The notes under the pieces: model-generated
Seen by the model: only the letters and a program-made list of their open reading frames with translations
What the model was told of the DNA's origin: nothing
The model's database searches: none
Position numbers and translations under genes: made by a program
From: Lithodes maja
Lineage: Eukaryota > Arthropoda > Malacostraca > Decapoda > Lithodidae
Length of the DNA: 64,000 bases
NCBI GenBank assembly: GCA_037953745.1
Contig: JBAKBP010010386.1
Span: 1-64,000 of the forward strand
Direction: 5' to 3'
Part shown: positions 32,656 to 44,727 of the stretch, one piece after another
How the letters are laid out: each line of letters starts with the position of its first letter
How positions within the stretch are numbered: position 1 is the stretch's first letter

Positions 32656-35340
32656 AATCTGTGTATTGAACTCATTTCGACCGAACAGAGAAATCGTCAC
32701 TAGGTTAGTATAAAGCTATTAGTAAGTTTGTTAAATAAAGTATACGAACTTCTAAATGACTGTCGAATTATTCCCCACCTTAGTAGTATAATTTGACAAA
32801 GAAAATAAGTACTACAATGTGATTTTTTTTATTATCGTTTTTTCATCAGTTCTTTGATTGATTAGTTTTAACCCGTACTGCCCCAACGCTGATCCCAATC
32901 CGTTGGTATAAAAGGTAAACACTCGTATGGGTGATGAATAGTAGGGTACCTGTGACTAACACTCAACCCTTGTTCTCTGCTAATATCGAGCGGAAGCCTC
33001 TAACACGACTTAAAGGCAATACTGCTAGGTGCTGGCAACACTGCACATGTCTCGGCTAACCGCCACCAGCCAGCCAGACTCAGTCACCCCTCAGCTTTCA
33101 TGTTGGGAGGATCATGTCTCGCTGTGGATGAGTCTTTTTAGCCATAATAGCTGGTACTGAAGGGTACATAAATTGCAAAATGCTCTGGTACCGGTACAGT
33201 ACGGTAGGGATTAAGGTGGTTTTCCTACTGCAAATGTATTTATACCCATTATTAGCAATGTTAACCCTTTCTGTACTGGTGACATAATTTTCATTATAGA
33301 GTATCCTGGCAACTATTAGATGATTTCATTCAGCTTAGGAAAGATGTCTACCAATTAAAAGGCTACAGAATATCTCTATTATCTTTTAGCTGCCGTATAT
33401 CCTTCCTAAGCTTAATGACGTATGACGGTTGTTATGCAACGATATTGCAAAGGTGGGGCAAAATAAGTAGAAATGAGCAGTTTTTGCTATTCCCAAGTCT
33501 GCAGGGGAGCGGGAGATATCTCGCAGTTACCTCAGTGTTTGCCTAGACATGGTAGGTGGTGGGTGGAGGGTTCCTGCATTGCCTAGACTTGCTTGCCTGC
33601 CTGTCAGACCACTTACTATGTAGATTTTCGGCAATTGACTTTTGACAAGTGCCGTAGTTACGTCATTAGTATTTTTATAGTATGCCCGCAACCATTGAGT
33701 TAAATCCTGTGGCTTCCGAGAGGACGGTCGTAGTCCATGGGTTAATGAATGTAATGATGTAATGGAGGTTATTTATCAACTCTGACATCTTACTTTAACT
33801 TTTAATAGCCAAACTGGGTTGGGTACTGAACCGATCTTCTCACAAAGATCCTACTGCTGCCACCACTGTAACGGTCCGGAAAACGGGGTACAAAAATACA
33901 AATATAGTATGACACAGAGTTACGGTTCTGTACTGAGTTCTGTGGGTCAATACTCAGTAGATACCCATGTCATATTTGAGTTATTGTAACCCATCTGCTG
34001 GACCTTACAATAAATATACTGTATATATTTGGGGTAAGTTTCTTCACTTTTCTAAAAAAAAAAATATATATTTGTATATTGTCATCTACATAAATGTTAA
34101 GACCAGCGAGGGTCTGGGGTTGGTACCCCCTAGGTTAAGTTAGGTTGTTAGTTTAGGTTAAGGACAATACTGTAAATGTTTTTTTTGTAGAGTTATACTA
34201 AAACACCTTGAGAATGTTGTCGTCGAAGGCCAGTAGGGTATAATCCTTCGTAGCCGGAGTACCGGTACTTATATTTCAAGAATTTGGCACTGTTACAGTA
34301 TAATTTTATTTTGTTCTTATATATGTACTGTATTATGTACAGGTATGTGCATTGCTGCCCTTCACGAGTCTTTGAGATTCTTGTTCCAGCCCTTTCTCAG
34401 ACCGTGGTATTTTGTAGTTTTATTATTTAATATTTTCCTACAATTTTGTTTAGTATATATGGTAGTAATCTACAGCAATGGCAAGACCAAAAGGGTTTGT
34501 TGCTCCCAGGTTAGGCTAATAACAATACTATATTTTCTTATAGAAGTGTCTGGAGCGAGTGGATTCAATTTCGTCCGCGAGTGCCTTACCAACTTATATT
34601 ATTATTCCTGTCTCATTGCAGCACTTATATTCCCAAATATATAATGATAATTTCATCTGCAAACAAATTTCACATAGTTCTCTGAGTAGGAATAGATAAA
34701 TAACACGGATAATGGTAATAAGAATACTGTATATAATTTCATGGGTCTCTTAAATTGACAGGTTGTAGGGTTAAGGGCAACATACGTTTGTGAACGAATT
34801 AACTTGGTGCATTCGCTGTGAAATTATTACATTGTTCAATGCTCTCACAGGTTTGCTAAATACAGTATGTACAGTACAGTAGTTTGTAGGTGAATTACTG
34901 ACTTTAGTACAGTACTCTTGCAATACAGTACCATACTGTACTGTGGTTAGAACTGCACAAGAATACTATATTCATTTATATTAAACAAATTTTACATTAA
35001 CCCAATATGGTAGTGTAATACAGCCAGCTCTCCACAGTGTTTGCGCCATTAGGTTTATTATTCCTTAACCTAAGAACCACGATAGGCCTCATGGAAGGGG
35101 CACCATAGCGAATGCGAAAGGCCTCACGGAAGCAAGACCATAAAAAAACCTTCTAAAAACGCCCCAGGGGCTCTCAAAACAGAGGAATATATCATTAGGT
35201 GAGATCATTTCCCTCTAGTACTTCCTACCACTCATCCATGTTTTTCACACCCCCTTCCCAACCTTCCCCCCCCCCCCCTCCTCTTATTTTCATCATTTAT
35301 CGGTTATTTTTTTGCGAGAATTTCTCTCCCGCGGTTACGT
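32656..35340. other. intergenic, no gene recognised
   Basis: No supported gene over ~2.7 kb. A 99-residue plus-strand frame at 34345-34644 is hydrophobic, but I recognise no domain and no splice context. Short TTAGGTTA-type stretches occur near 34134-34160. Confidence 0.5.
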
Positions 35341-35367
35341 ACCACGAGTGAGTTACATAAGAGACCT

Positions 35368-35402
35368 TATATAAGACTGAGACTTCACACACTGGCTTCA
35401 GT
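35368..35402 (+). promoter_or_regulatory. TATA plus TCAGT core-promoter-like site
   Basis: TATATAAG at 35368-35375 and TCAGT at 35398-35402, with the initiator A 32 bp from the first T. This is the textbook arthropod arrangement. No downstream coding sequence is recognised, so it may drive a non-coding RNA or be part of an undetected LTR. Confidence 0.35.
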
Positions 35403-35738
35403 ATGGCAAGAGAGGTGGAGGGAGGATGTATGTCTCCCCACCTCTCGCCTGAGGATACGACCGGGCGGTGAAAATTCGAAGTTTTTTTACCATTGAAATG
35501 CTTTCCCCACTTATTTTATCGCTCTTCAAGGTTCATATATTCATCATATATGTAAAATAAAAGCACATTGAAAAAATAATAATGCTTTATATCGTGTAAC
35601 TAATTCTGTCAGAATCCAAGGCTAGAAATTCACGAATAACTACCCTAGCCCCTAAGGAAATTTCGCGTTTTAAAGGTTAAAAGTCCAGTTGCCCGTACAT
35701 GAACCTGGGACAAGGAGAGATTGCTATATGGGTATCAT

Positions 35739-35912
35739 TCAAGCAGCCTTTCGTCACGGTTCACATGCTCTCAGTCACGACTAGTATATTCGCTTCTAAT
35801 TTGACCGCTTTTGGGTTGAGGCCTTCATCCCCCCAAGATTTATTGTCATCATTATATACAGTATATAGCCAGCAGGCTGCAAGTAACCATTGGCCGGAGG
35901 AGAATTAACCCT
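35739..35912. repeat. poly-C junction repeat family, distant member
   Basis: ATCATTCAAGCAGCC, CATGCTCTCAGTCACGAC, GACCGCTTTTGGGTTGAGG, CCCCCCAAGATTTATTGTCA, then AGCCAGCAGGCTGCAAGTAA and TGGCCGGAGGAGAATT. Same block order as 17440-17665, here with a short C run. Confidence 0.65.
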
Positions 35913-36429
35913 TTCACGCATTTATGATGCAGAGGTTGCCAGATTAGCAATAAGAATTAGAGTTCTCTCACTCTTATAATTACCTCTCCAAAATTAGTTT
36001 ACTGCCCACAGCTAACTCAAAGACAACTGCAGAGGTTGAAGTAACTAAACTAAAGGTTTCTAAATACCCCTGATGGTAACAAAGGCTTTAAAGTATCCCC
36101 AATAGGCTCAAAATCGCGTCATATGTCGGAGAGGGTTAAACAAAAAATCATATTAGACGCGTGATGTCGAGCATGCGAATATCGCCACGAAAGTCTCCTC
36201 TACAGTAATACAGTATTATTGCTATTTGTAACTACCATAGCAGATTAATGCATAATATTTACAAAAATAAATAATCTTATCGACTGGATAATATAAAGGT
36301 ATAACTCGTAGACCCACCTTCAATCAACATGCAAGATTATTGAATCTTTCACTCCTTCAACAGTCGGATTCATGTCCTGACAACTGTCTCTTCTAAAAGC
36401 CTGGAGTTATCTTAAAATAGTCTAGAGGT

Positions 36430-36813
36430 TCATGCCTCACAGTCCTGGTGCTCTACAACTGCGTCCGTCACCAATGATGCTTCTCCTGATGTCCACTTGC
36501 TCGGGTATGGATTTTGAGGCTGTTGCCCGGTAACTTGTTGTGTAACCCATTGCTGGTGATTCATCCGGTAGAGCCTTCAGGACCTTGTTGAGTTCCCTTT
36601 TAAATTTGTCCACTGGGCAGCCTGTGAGTTCTTGCAATTCCTTTGGAAGTGAATTGAAAATATTTGGTTTGATTTGTCATAGGCTGGCTGCAAGTAGGGT
36701 TGGTATTCACTCGGGTGCTTGAACAAGTAGGACTTCTTTTTCACATTTGCGGCCAGCGTTGTCGTTGAACTTGGGTTGGAGTTCATTAATATGGTACTGT
36801 AGCCTTTTAACAT
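36430..36813 (-). pseudogene. LINE ORF2 C-terminal remnant
   Basis: Two overlapping minus-strand frames (36813-36577 and 36637-36437) join at a frameshift to give FSIHFQRNCKN ... CPVDKFKRELNKVLKALPDE ... GYTTSYRA. The pattern D-x-FK-x-x-LDK-x-L-x-x-(V/L)PDEP-x-x-x-GY is the usual end of many arthropod LINE ORF2 proteins. Nothing upstream of it survives. Confidence 0.5.
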
Positions 36814-37003
36814 TTTCTGACTGTACTGTGCTGTATATACTTATAATAATTTTAGTATCTCTTTAGGTCATTGAATCTTCTTTGTAAAGTAAATTGACCA
36901 TATTTTATAGTACTGTACATTTTTTTTGTTTTTTTCATAGACATAGCACATAATACATGGAAGTAATTGGTCATTAAATGAGTTAAAGACTGATTATATT
37001 ATC

Positions 37004-37340
37004 TATTGCCCGACGCTGTAATCCCCGAAAGGATGGCCACGAACGAATCTCCCTCATGCACCTCTGTCCCGAGTCAGTTGACGCCCATCCTCCCATCCAG
37101 CACCGCTTTCACGCATATACCTGTATTTCCTAAATCCATCCTTCCACTTCTCTCTCGGTTTACCTCTCCCTCTTTGTCCTTCAACTTCACTCTCGTACAC
37201 TCTCTTAGTCATTCTCTCGCTTCCCATACGTTCCACATGGCCGAACTATTTCAAGGTGTTCCTTTTCACACTTTCCAGTACATCTACATCCACAACACAC
37301 CACTGTCGTACTTCATCATTTGTCTGTCTATCCCTCCATA
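37004..37340 (-). pseudogene. 3' fragment of LINE copy 1 family
   Basis: Minus-strand frame with MERMGSERMTKRVYESEVEG and a shared 3' end CCTTTCGGGGATTACAGCG. It closely matches 9312-9660, so it is the same family. The 5' truncation point at ~37340 touches the CCTAA minisatellite. Confidence 0.85.
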
Positions 37341-39040
37341 CTTCACGGAAAATTAACCTAACCTAACCTAACCTCGCTGAAAAGTAACCTAACTTAACCT
37401 AACCTCACGGAAAAGTAACCTAACCTAACCTAACCTCACGGAAAAGTAACCTAACCTAACCTAACCTCACGGAAAAGTAACCTAACTTAACCTAACCTCA
37501 CGGAAAAGTAAACTAACCTAACTTAACCTCACAGAAAAGTAACCTAACCTAACCTAACCACGGAAAAGTAACCTAACCTAACCTAACCTCACAGAGAAGT
37601 AACCCAACCTAACCTAACCTCACGCAAAAGTAGCCTAAGCTAACCTAACCTCATGGACAACTAACATAACCTAACCTAACATCGCGGAAAAGAAACCTAG
37701 CCTAACCTAACCTCACGGACAAGTAACCTAACCTAACCTAACCTCAAGGAAAAGTAACCTAACCTAACCTTATCTCACTGAAATGTAACCTAACCAAACC
37801 TAACCTCAAGGAAAAATAACCTAACCTTACCTAACCTAACGGAAAAGTAAACTAATCTAGCCTAACCTCAGGGAAAAGTACCCTAACCTAACCTAACATC
37901 ACGGAAATGTAACCTAACCTCATGGAAAAGTAACCTAACCTAACCTAACCTCACGGAAAAGTAACCTAACCTAATCTAACCTCACGGAAATGTAAACTAA
38001 CCTAACCTAACCTCACGGAAAAGTAACCTAACCTAACCTAACCTCACGGAAAAGTAACCTAACCTAACCTCATGGAAAAGTAACCTAACCTAACCTAACC
38101 TCACGGAAACATAACCTAACCTAACCTAACCTAACCTCCCGGAAAAGTAACCTAACCTAACCTAACCTCACGGAAATGTAGCCTAATTTAACCTAACCTC
38201 ACGGAAAAGTAACCTGACCTAACCTAACCTCACGAAAAAGTAGCCTAACTTAAACTAACCTCACGTAAAAGTAACCTAACCTAACCTAACCTCACGGAAA
38301 AGTAACCTAACCGAACTTAACCTCATGAAAAAGTAACCTAACCTAACCTCACGGAAAAGTAACCTAACCTCACGGAAAAGTAACCTAACCTAACCTAACC
38401 TCATGGAAAAGTAACCTAACCTAACCTCACAGAAAAGTTACCTAACCTAAGCTAACCTCACGGAAAGTAACCTAACTTCACGGAAAAGTAACCTAACTTA
38501 ACCTAACCTCACGGAAAAGTAACCTAACCTTACCTCACGGAAAACTAACCTAACCTCACGGAAAAGTAACCTAACCTAACCTAACCTCATGGAAAAGTAA
38601 CCTAACCTAACCTCACAGAAAAGTTACCTAACCTAAGCTAACCTCACGGAAAGTAACCTAACTTCACGGAAAAGTAACCTAACTTAACCTAACCTCACGG
38701 AAAAGTAACCTAACCTTACCTCACGGAAAACTAACCTAACCTCACGGAAAAGTAACCTAACCTAACCTCACGGAAAAAACCTAACCTAACGGAAAAATAA
38801 CCTAACCTAACCTCACGGAAAAGTAACCTAACCTAACGGAAAAGTAACCTAACCTCACAGAAAAGTAACCTAACCTAACCTAACCTCACAGACAAGTAAC
38901 CTAACCTAATCTAACCTCATAGAAAAGTGACCTAACCTAACCTAACCTCACGGAGAAGTAACCTAACCAAATATAACCTCACCCAAAAGTAACCTAACCT
39001 AACCTTACCTCACGGAAAAGTAACCTAACCTAACCTAACC
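37341..39040. repeat. 31-bp minisatellite built on arthropod telomere motif CCTAA
   Basis: Roughly 50-55 diverged units of (CCTAA)3 followed by CCTCACGGAAAAGTAA; some have one, two or four CCTAA steps. CCTAA is the complement of TTAGG, the arthropod telomere repeat, but here it alternates with a fixed 16-bp segment. It is therefore a telomere-like minisatellite and not a plain telomere. A local duplication of several units is visible around 38390-38760. Confidence 0.92.
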
Positions 39041-40034
39041 TGTTACGTACTCCAATAGGGAATAGGGTTACTTTTGGTATCAATTCCCCTTTATAAATAC
39101 TGCCACCATCACAGGCTTACCCTGGGATTAATTAGATAACTCAACATAATATTAGGATCAAGTAAGTGAAACTTGAGAATAATTAATAATAGTTAATGAA
39201 AGATATCTAAGACTTATTCAGAAGTACAGTTGTATATTGATTGTATAAGAATTCGTAATAGTAAGACTTATTCAGAAGTACACTAGTATATTGATTGTAT
39301 AAGAATTCGTAATAGTAAGACTTATTCAGAAGTACGCTAGTATATTGATTGTATAAGAATTCGTAATAGTAAGACTTATTCAGAAGTACACTAGTATATT
39401 GATTGTATAAGAATTCGTAATACTAAGACTTATTCAGAAGTACGCTAGTATATTGATTGTATAAGAATTCGTAATAGTAAGAGTAATTCAAGTATGTTAT
39501 ATAGTCTGGTTATCACACACAGAGCTGATCTCTGACCTCTCGATGAACGAGCTGGGGTCCCCGTCTTTTCTGCCTTCCAGCTCTAGAAATCCTCCTTATA
39601 TAAACTCGAGTTACGCCCCTCTTTATGACGTAAAACCACTCATTACCATTCTACGTGTACATCACAGCCAATCCTAGTACCTGTCCATAATGACGTATTA
39701 GGGTGGGGTCTCCCAATGTGACCCGATCTAGGTAAAACTTTCCACTCACAGTCTAATGCCAATATTATAGGCGTCGTGACACGTGATGTTGTGTGACTTG
39801 GTTTGATGACATCAGCCCTGACATATGTGGATGCCATGACCTGCGGGGTCAACTGTATACATCCTGTTGCCCCTCGTACTGCATCCATTGAATTTGATAC
39901 AAGGAAAATACAACGTTAATAATAATAATATAAGCTGTTATAATAGAGTTATTAGATTATTAGATTCCCAAATGTGTACCCCTGTACATATATAAGTCCT
40001 GAAATAATAATTGGATAAATTTGAGTACATAACA
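39041..40034 (-). mobile_element. LTR of a different retrotransposon, joined to the CCTAA minisatellite
   Basis: Ends are near-perfect inverted repeats (TGTTACGTACTC at 39041 and GAGTACATAACA at 40023-40034), giving a 994-bp TG...CA unit. On the minus strand it is preceded by AAGGGCGGCG, a purine tract, so it looks like a 3' LTR. No matching 5' LTR or coding region is seen to the right; the internal part is lost or beyond recognition. It is not related to the A/B LTRs except for the terminal CGTAACA. Confidence 0.6.
39208..39482. repeat. 54-bp tandem repeat inside the LTR
   Basis: Five copies of a 54-bp unit with AAGACTTATTCAGAAGTACA and GATTGTATAAGAATTCGTAA; copies differ at one to three positions. 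Confidence 0.92.
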
Positions 40035-40632
40035 CGCCGCCCTTAAAAATAAGAGATATAATTTCTTCCACTGAAATTACTCCCAAACAAATATAATAGA
40101 AAATGATTATAGTATTAAGAACAAATGTTTAAATTTTGTGATTTTTTTTGTAAGATTTTCGAAGTTTGTAAACCCAATATGTAAAAGGAATTTAAAATTA
40201 AGAAGAATCTGGAAGAAAAAATTTACATAAGAAAAATATAAATATATTATATATATATATATAGGGCAGATAAGCATAAAATTGTGCATTTAATATCTAA
40301 ACATGACATTTCTACCACAGTTAGTACATACCATAAGGTTCATTTGCAGATGTGAAAGCAACTTGGGTATGACCTCTGATGACTTTGAGAGGTCAGTGAC
40401 CTCAAAACACCAAAATAAGCAATATCTCGGGATCCAGGCATCCTAGACTCATAATTTTTGTGTCTAAACATACATTTTCAGGGACAAGAAACTCAATGGA
40501 ACAACTTGTAAGTTCACTGGAACAAAATTCAATGCAATACTGTGGTTTCCACCTTGAATTTTATTACTGACGACATTGTTTTCTTATAATGTTATTGCAC
40601 TACACATCCAACTAGCCTGCTGGCTTCAATGT
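40035..40632. other. 3' flank of the nuclease gene
   Basis: AT-rich with a TA microsatellite near 40244-40262. A poly-A signal for the minus-strand gene (AATAAA, 40560-40565) lies ~70 bp past its stop codon. Otherwise no feature. Confidence 0.5.
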
Positions 40633-43066
40633 CTAACAGTCTCCAGAACAGGCGCACAGTGCAGTGCACTTAAGTGCTGCCTTTGTGCACCTGCACCGAC
40701 CAGTACATTCCTTCTTGCAGCCACAATGGATTAGTTCATGGCACGACTTTGATGCTTCAGGCAAAGTACTCCAGAGAGGTTGCCACTCATCTTTGTCCTT
40801 TGTCCAGCCCCAGTCTGATGGGTCAAACACTTCAGGTTCCAGGACTAGTGCCTGGTTCCAGCAGTGGGCCTGGTAGCTGGCACGCTTGATGTGCTGAAGG
40901 AGTGCTGCCTGTGTAGGTGGAATGTTTTCCAGAGCCCGCGACTTCTGTGTGAAGAGCTGCTTTCTGGCCTCATTCACTTCCATGCTGTCGCTGGTTCGGT
41001 CATACATCAGCACCACAAATCTCTCCAGCAGGGACATTGATTGCTCACTGACCTGCCTGGGCATTTGCATGAGTTCACTGAAGGCATCAGTCACATCTGG
41101 GTAGACCTTCCATGTTTCCCAAGCTGTCTTCTTCCCTCTGCCGGCAAATGCTGACACGGTATCACATCCAGTGATGGCATGACAGACAGGAAGACTACAA
41201 CACTGTCTTGGATTCATGGTGGCACCCAGTTTATGAACAGCGATGTACCGGAAGTTTGAGCCAGTGCCAAGACAGATCCAGAGCTCATCTGGTTAGATCT
41301 TGCAGAAGGAGGCCACAGCGATCACCCCCACGTCAGTATCCACAGTGCGTATGGCCACTTGCTTGCAGCCTTTCTGAACAGCATCTGCAACATGAAGGAG
41401 TAGACGCGTATCAGCTTCCTCCTGTGAACATAGGGCAAGGTGGGTCAGGTCTGACTCAGGAGGTGAGCAGAGGACGTCATACCCATGTGTTGCGTACAGT
41501 TCCTTACCATCTGCTAGGGGAGAGTGAACAGCTGCCTGAGACAGGAGACCAAAAAGCTCGGTTTTGTTTTCATCCACCCGAAGAAAGTCCTTCCAATTCT
41601 TTGGCATCACAGTAGAAGCAGCTACTCTTCTCCTTTTTCCTGTTCCTCTCTTCTGTCTGATTGTAGCTTTCAGACTGTCTGGTAGGTACACGTCCCAGAC
41701 AAGGTCAACACGGTTGGTTTTCTGGAGCTGAGCAGAGATGTATGATCCAAACACTGTGTCTGCATATTCCTGGAAGGTCTTGGAAGTCGCAGGATTCAGC
41801 ATGTGGACCACAGATGCCCCATCAAGGATTATGGCATCAACCGTGGGCGCATTTATCTCCTGGTTCACACCTGATTCCAGGCAGTGTAGCAGATCTGCTT
41901 TGGCTCCATGTCACAGTCTGCTTCCTGCTGAAAGTGATGGTGGAGCTGCCTGGTTCTCGTGAACGAAGAACTGATCGAGATCCCCATCGCGGGTTTGGCA
42001 GGAGATGTATAGTCTCGCAAAGAGACCAGTCATTCTTCAGTGCAGCGAGCTTTGCCTTCTGCTTTGACTGGGTCTTGATTGGTGGCCGGCTAAACAGAGG
42101 CAGCTTGTTCTTGGGAAGTATTTCTGTGACAGGCTTTGTGCAGAGTTCCAGCCTTTCTTCCACAAACTTGGTGTACTGCTGCTCACCAATGGACTCTATC
42201 TTTCTCACAGTCTCTGCCACTGCAACATCCATGACATCCCTGGTGTCAATGACAAGCAGGTGTGGACTGGTTTCCAGGAATGGATTCCCCATCTCTTTTA
42301 GTACAGCATAAAGTGCCTTGACCTCCTGCAGGAAGGCTGATTGCACTGCAGAGTGCTGGTCATGGTGAGGGTGTATGTCTGGATCAGTGACCTGTGGTCC
42401 CTCAAACTCTGTGATGAACCTAGCAATTTCAGGCCCTGCCACCATCCAGCGTCTCAGTGCTTTAGGATTGTCCGTCAGCCCGATTGCACCACCAGATCCT
42501 TTGACCAGGGCGTTGTTTTGTTCATGACACTGGTCGATTGCTATAGCAGAGAACTTGTTGCTGGTCTTGTGCACCACAAAGTTCCCAGACTTGAACTCTG
42601 CCAGGACATCTGGATGCTTCTCAGCGAGGCTCACCATGTCACGGATGTGAACAGAAAGCCACCTGGAGTAGTGGGTGTGATCCAGGGCAAACATCCACGG
42701 CATGAGCTGTGTCAGGGATTCCACATACAGCCGGAAGTTCCCCTCACGAAGTGATCTGAGGTACTGCAGCAAGAGCAGCTCTAAGGACAGGGTCTTGAGC
42801 CAGTAGCTGAAGTGCACAGTAACCTCAGCCCGCTTTGCACACCACTCCTTAAAAGGCTGGATGGAGTCATCAGCACTGGTTGCGCAATCATCCTGGTAAG
42901 CTTGCTGCAGCAGTATGTACAGGCTTGCAGCCATGACTTGGTGAGCGTGACGGGTCTTGGTGACATGGCTCGCTTGCAGGAAAGACGCGGCCGTTCCAGA
43001 GCTTGCAATACCAGTCTGGACTAGTGCATTCATCCAGCCACTGCCATCCAGCCAGCGTCCCAACAT
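40633..43066 (-). pseudogene. FEN1/XPG-like (PIN-fold) nuclease with CXC tail, 3' exon, broken
   Basis: The exon begins with MLGRWLDGSGW (43066) and ends at 40633. Its frame runs to ~42020-42035, where a one-base shift is needed to continue into LYISCQTRDGDLDQFF. A TGA (41911-41913) and a TAA (41293-41295) interrupt the continuing frame. It carries the signature of flap/XPG nucleases in order: LDGAS, VDLVWDVYLPDSLKATIRQK (compare FDG-x-PP-x-LK-x-x-x-x-x-R), EEADTR, TVDTDVGVIA and TGCDTVSAFAGRGKKTAW (compare LGSDY...GIGPK-x-A). All acidic metal-binding positions are present. The last ~40 residues form a cysteine-rich CGCKKECTGRCRC ... CTALCACSGDC module like CXC/tesmin domains. The family is, as far as I recall, unnamed and multi-copy in invertebrates; the fold assignment is inference. 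Confidence 0.75.
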
Positions 43067-43326
43067 CCGGAAGAATACAAGTAGATTAATGACATGCAGC
43101 CTATTTTGTCTCATCTACAATCTACATCTATTTTGTGTCAACTACAATGCAATGGGTGCAATAATCGTTTTGTTTAAACAGACTTTTGTTTAAGTTAACA
43201 ACTGCAGGAAATGTACAAAACATTGAGTGCAACAAGCAATTAATGCTTATGGATCGTACTCTAACAAAATAAACCAAAATAAAACCATGCACACACAACA
43301 ATAATCTTTTACTTTTTGTGGTTTAC
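43067..43326 (-). other. 260-bp spliceosomal intron with a lost acceptor
   Basis: The minus strand reads ...CTGAAG|GTAAAC at 43327/43326 and ...TTGTATTCTTCCGG|ATGTTG at 43067/43066. Donor and pyrimidine-rich 3' end are good, both exons are in phase 0, and the joined frame stays open, but the last two bases are GG where AG is required. A single A-to-G change explains it. The next 260 bp in genomic frame contain stops, so this is not an exon. Confidence 0.7.
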
Positions 43327-44727
43327 CTTCAGCACACCCATCTCGATGTGTAGGCCACCAAACATGATAACATAGTGCTCCTCCTCATGAGTGGCTGGCC
43401 AGGTCCACTGGATTTCTTTTGCAATGGCATACAGCAGTTGGTCAGCTGCAAGGACAGGTACCTGACCAGGGTTGTGATGCTGAACTGCCGCCTTGACGAC
43501 ATCCATGGCATGACGGATCATTGCCACTGAGTGGGAACTGTCGATGAACAGAGGCAGCAGTGCATTGATTGCTGGGATGGGTGGAATGACTGCTTGTTTG
43601 GCATCAGTATGGTATGCAGACCAGGAGATCCACCAATCCACAGCGTCCTTCTCAAAGGCAGTCTGCACAGTGTTGAGCCACCCATACTCTTCATCAGCAG
43701 CCTCTGCAGCAGCCAGAATGTTGTCAGGTCTCACTGGACCTTGCACAGCAGGCGCAGTGAAGTTCTTCGTTTTCAGAGTGGCTGGTGGCACATTGGTGTA
43801 AGATGATGGCAGAGGTGAGAGTGACTTGGGTGATGATGCGTCCTGGTTGATCACTGGGACTCCACGATCCAGACCAGAGTGTGTATGTGATAGATGTTGA
43901 ATGAGTGAAATGCCAATGCCATGGAAAGACTCCTTTGATGTAGCAGAACTTGGGTTGTGATCAATGTTGTCCACTGCTGCTGTAGTGAACAACCCATGGC
44001 GCATTTTGAAGGACACAGCCTTTTCAATCTCAAACTGTCGGCAGACGCCATTGCTAATGTCGGTTGTGAGTTGCAGCATCCTGTCATAAGAGACACACAG
44101 TCCGAGGTTGTGCAGTGTGTCAACTAATCCTCTGCTCCTGGTAACAGCGTGGATCTTCAGAGACAAATACAGTGGGAGTGGAGTTTCTTGGCTGCAGTTG
44201 TGGCGAACTGAAGTTGGTGACTCCACTTTCCGTGCATGCTTGATGCTGTTGAACACCAACAGCTGGGAGATTGCAACACCTGCAGTTGTAGTTGGTGTCT
44301 GTTCAAGCTGGGTCTCGTGCTTTATGTTTGATCCATCCAGTATCATATTGACTAGGGCTAAGAGGGATAGTGGTACAGCATCTTTCTGGCAGTTCGCCGG
44401 GAATGACCCATCAAAGGAGAACAGAGGGGTTGAGTCAAACATCGCCTTGCGTACAACCTGCGCTGCCCTCACTAAATGCATAGCGTCACTGTTGTGATCA
44501 CAGGCCTTTCTGAGGGCTGGTCCAGTGTCTTCCTGGAATGCTAGAAGCATGTCTCTTCCCTGGGTATATTCCCTTAGATCAGGAAATTCGAAGAATAGCC
44601 TTTCTTTCAGCCTTGTTGTGTGAATTCGGTTTTCTACAGTGACACCCAATTGTTCCAGTCTAATCTTGTAGAGCTGAGCTAGGGCCACCACTTTAAAGAC
44701 TGGAGCAATCTCCTCATCAGTACGTGT
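43327..44727 (-). pseudogene. nuclease gene, middle exon interrupted by B2
   Basis: Open from the B2 junction (44727) through VVALAQLYKIRLEQLGV (~44691) to EMGVLK at the donor (43327), about 467 codons without a stop. No domain is recognised, although W-rich and aromatic blocks (DAVDWWISWSAY, FGGLHIEMGVL) recur in the family as I recall it. The coding frame carries on exactly from the exon piece at 54817-55248 when B2 and one copy of its 4-bp duplication are discounted, which shows the gene predates the insertion. Confidence 0.75.

Noticed and set aside
37341..39040. A true chromosome end
   Set aside because: CCTAA steps are interrupted by a fixed spacer and unique DNA and genes lie on both sides.
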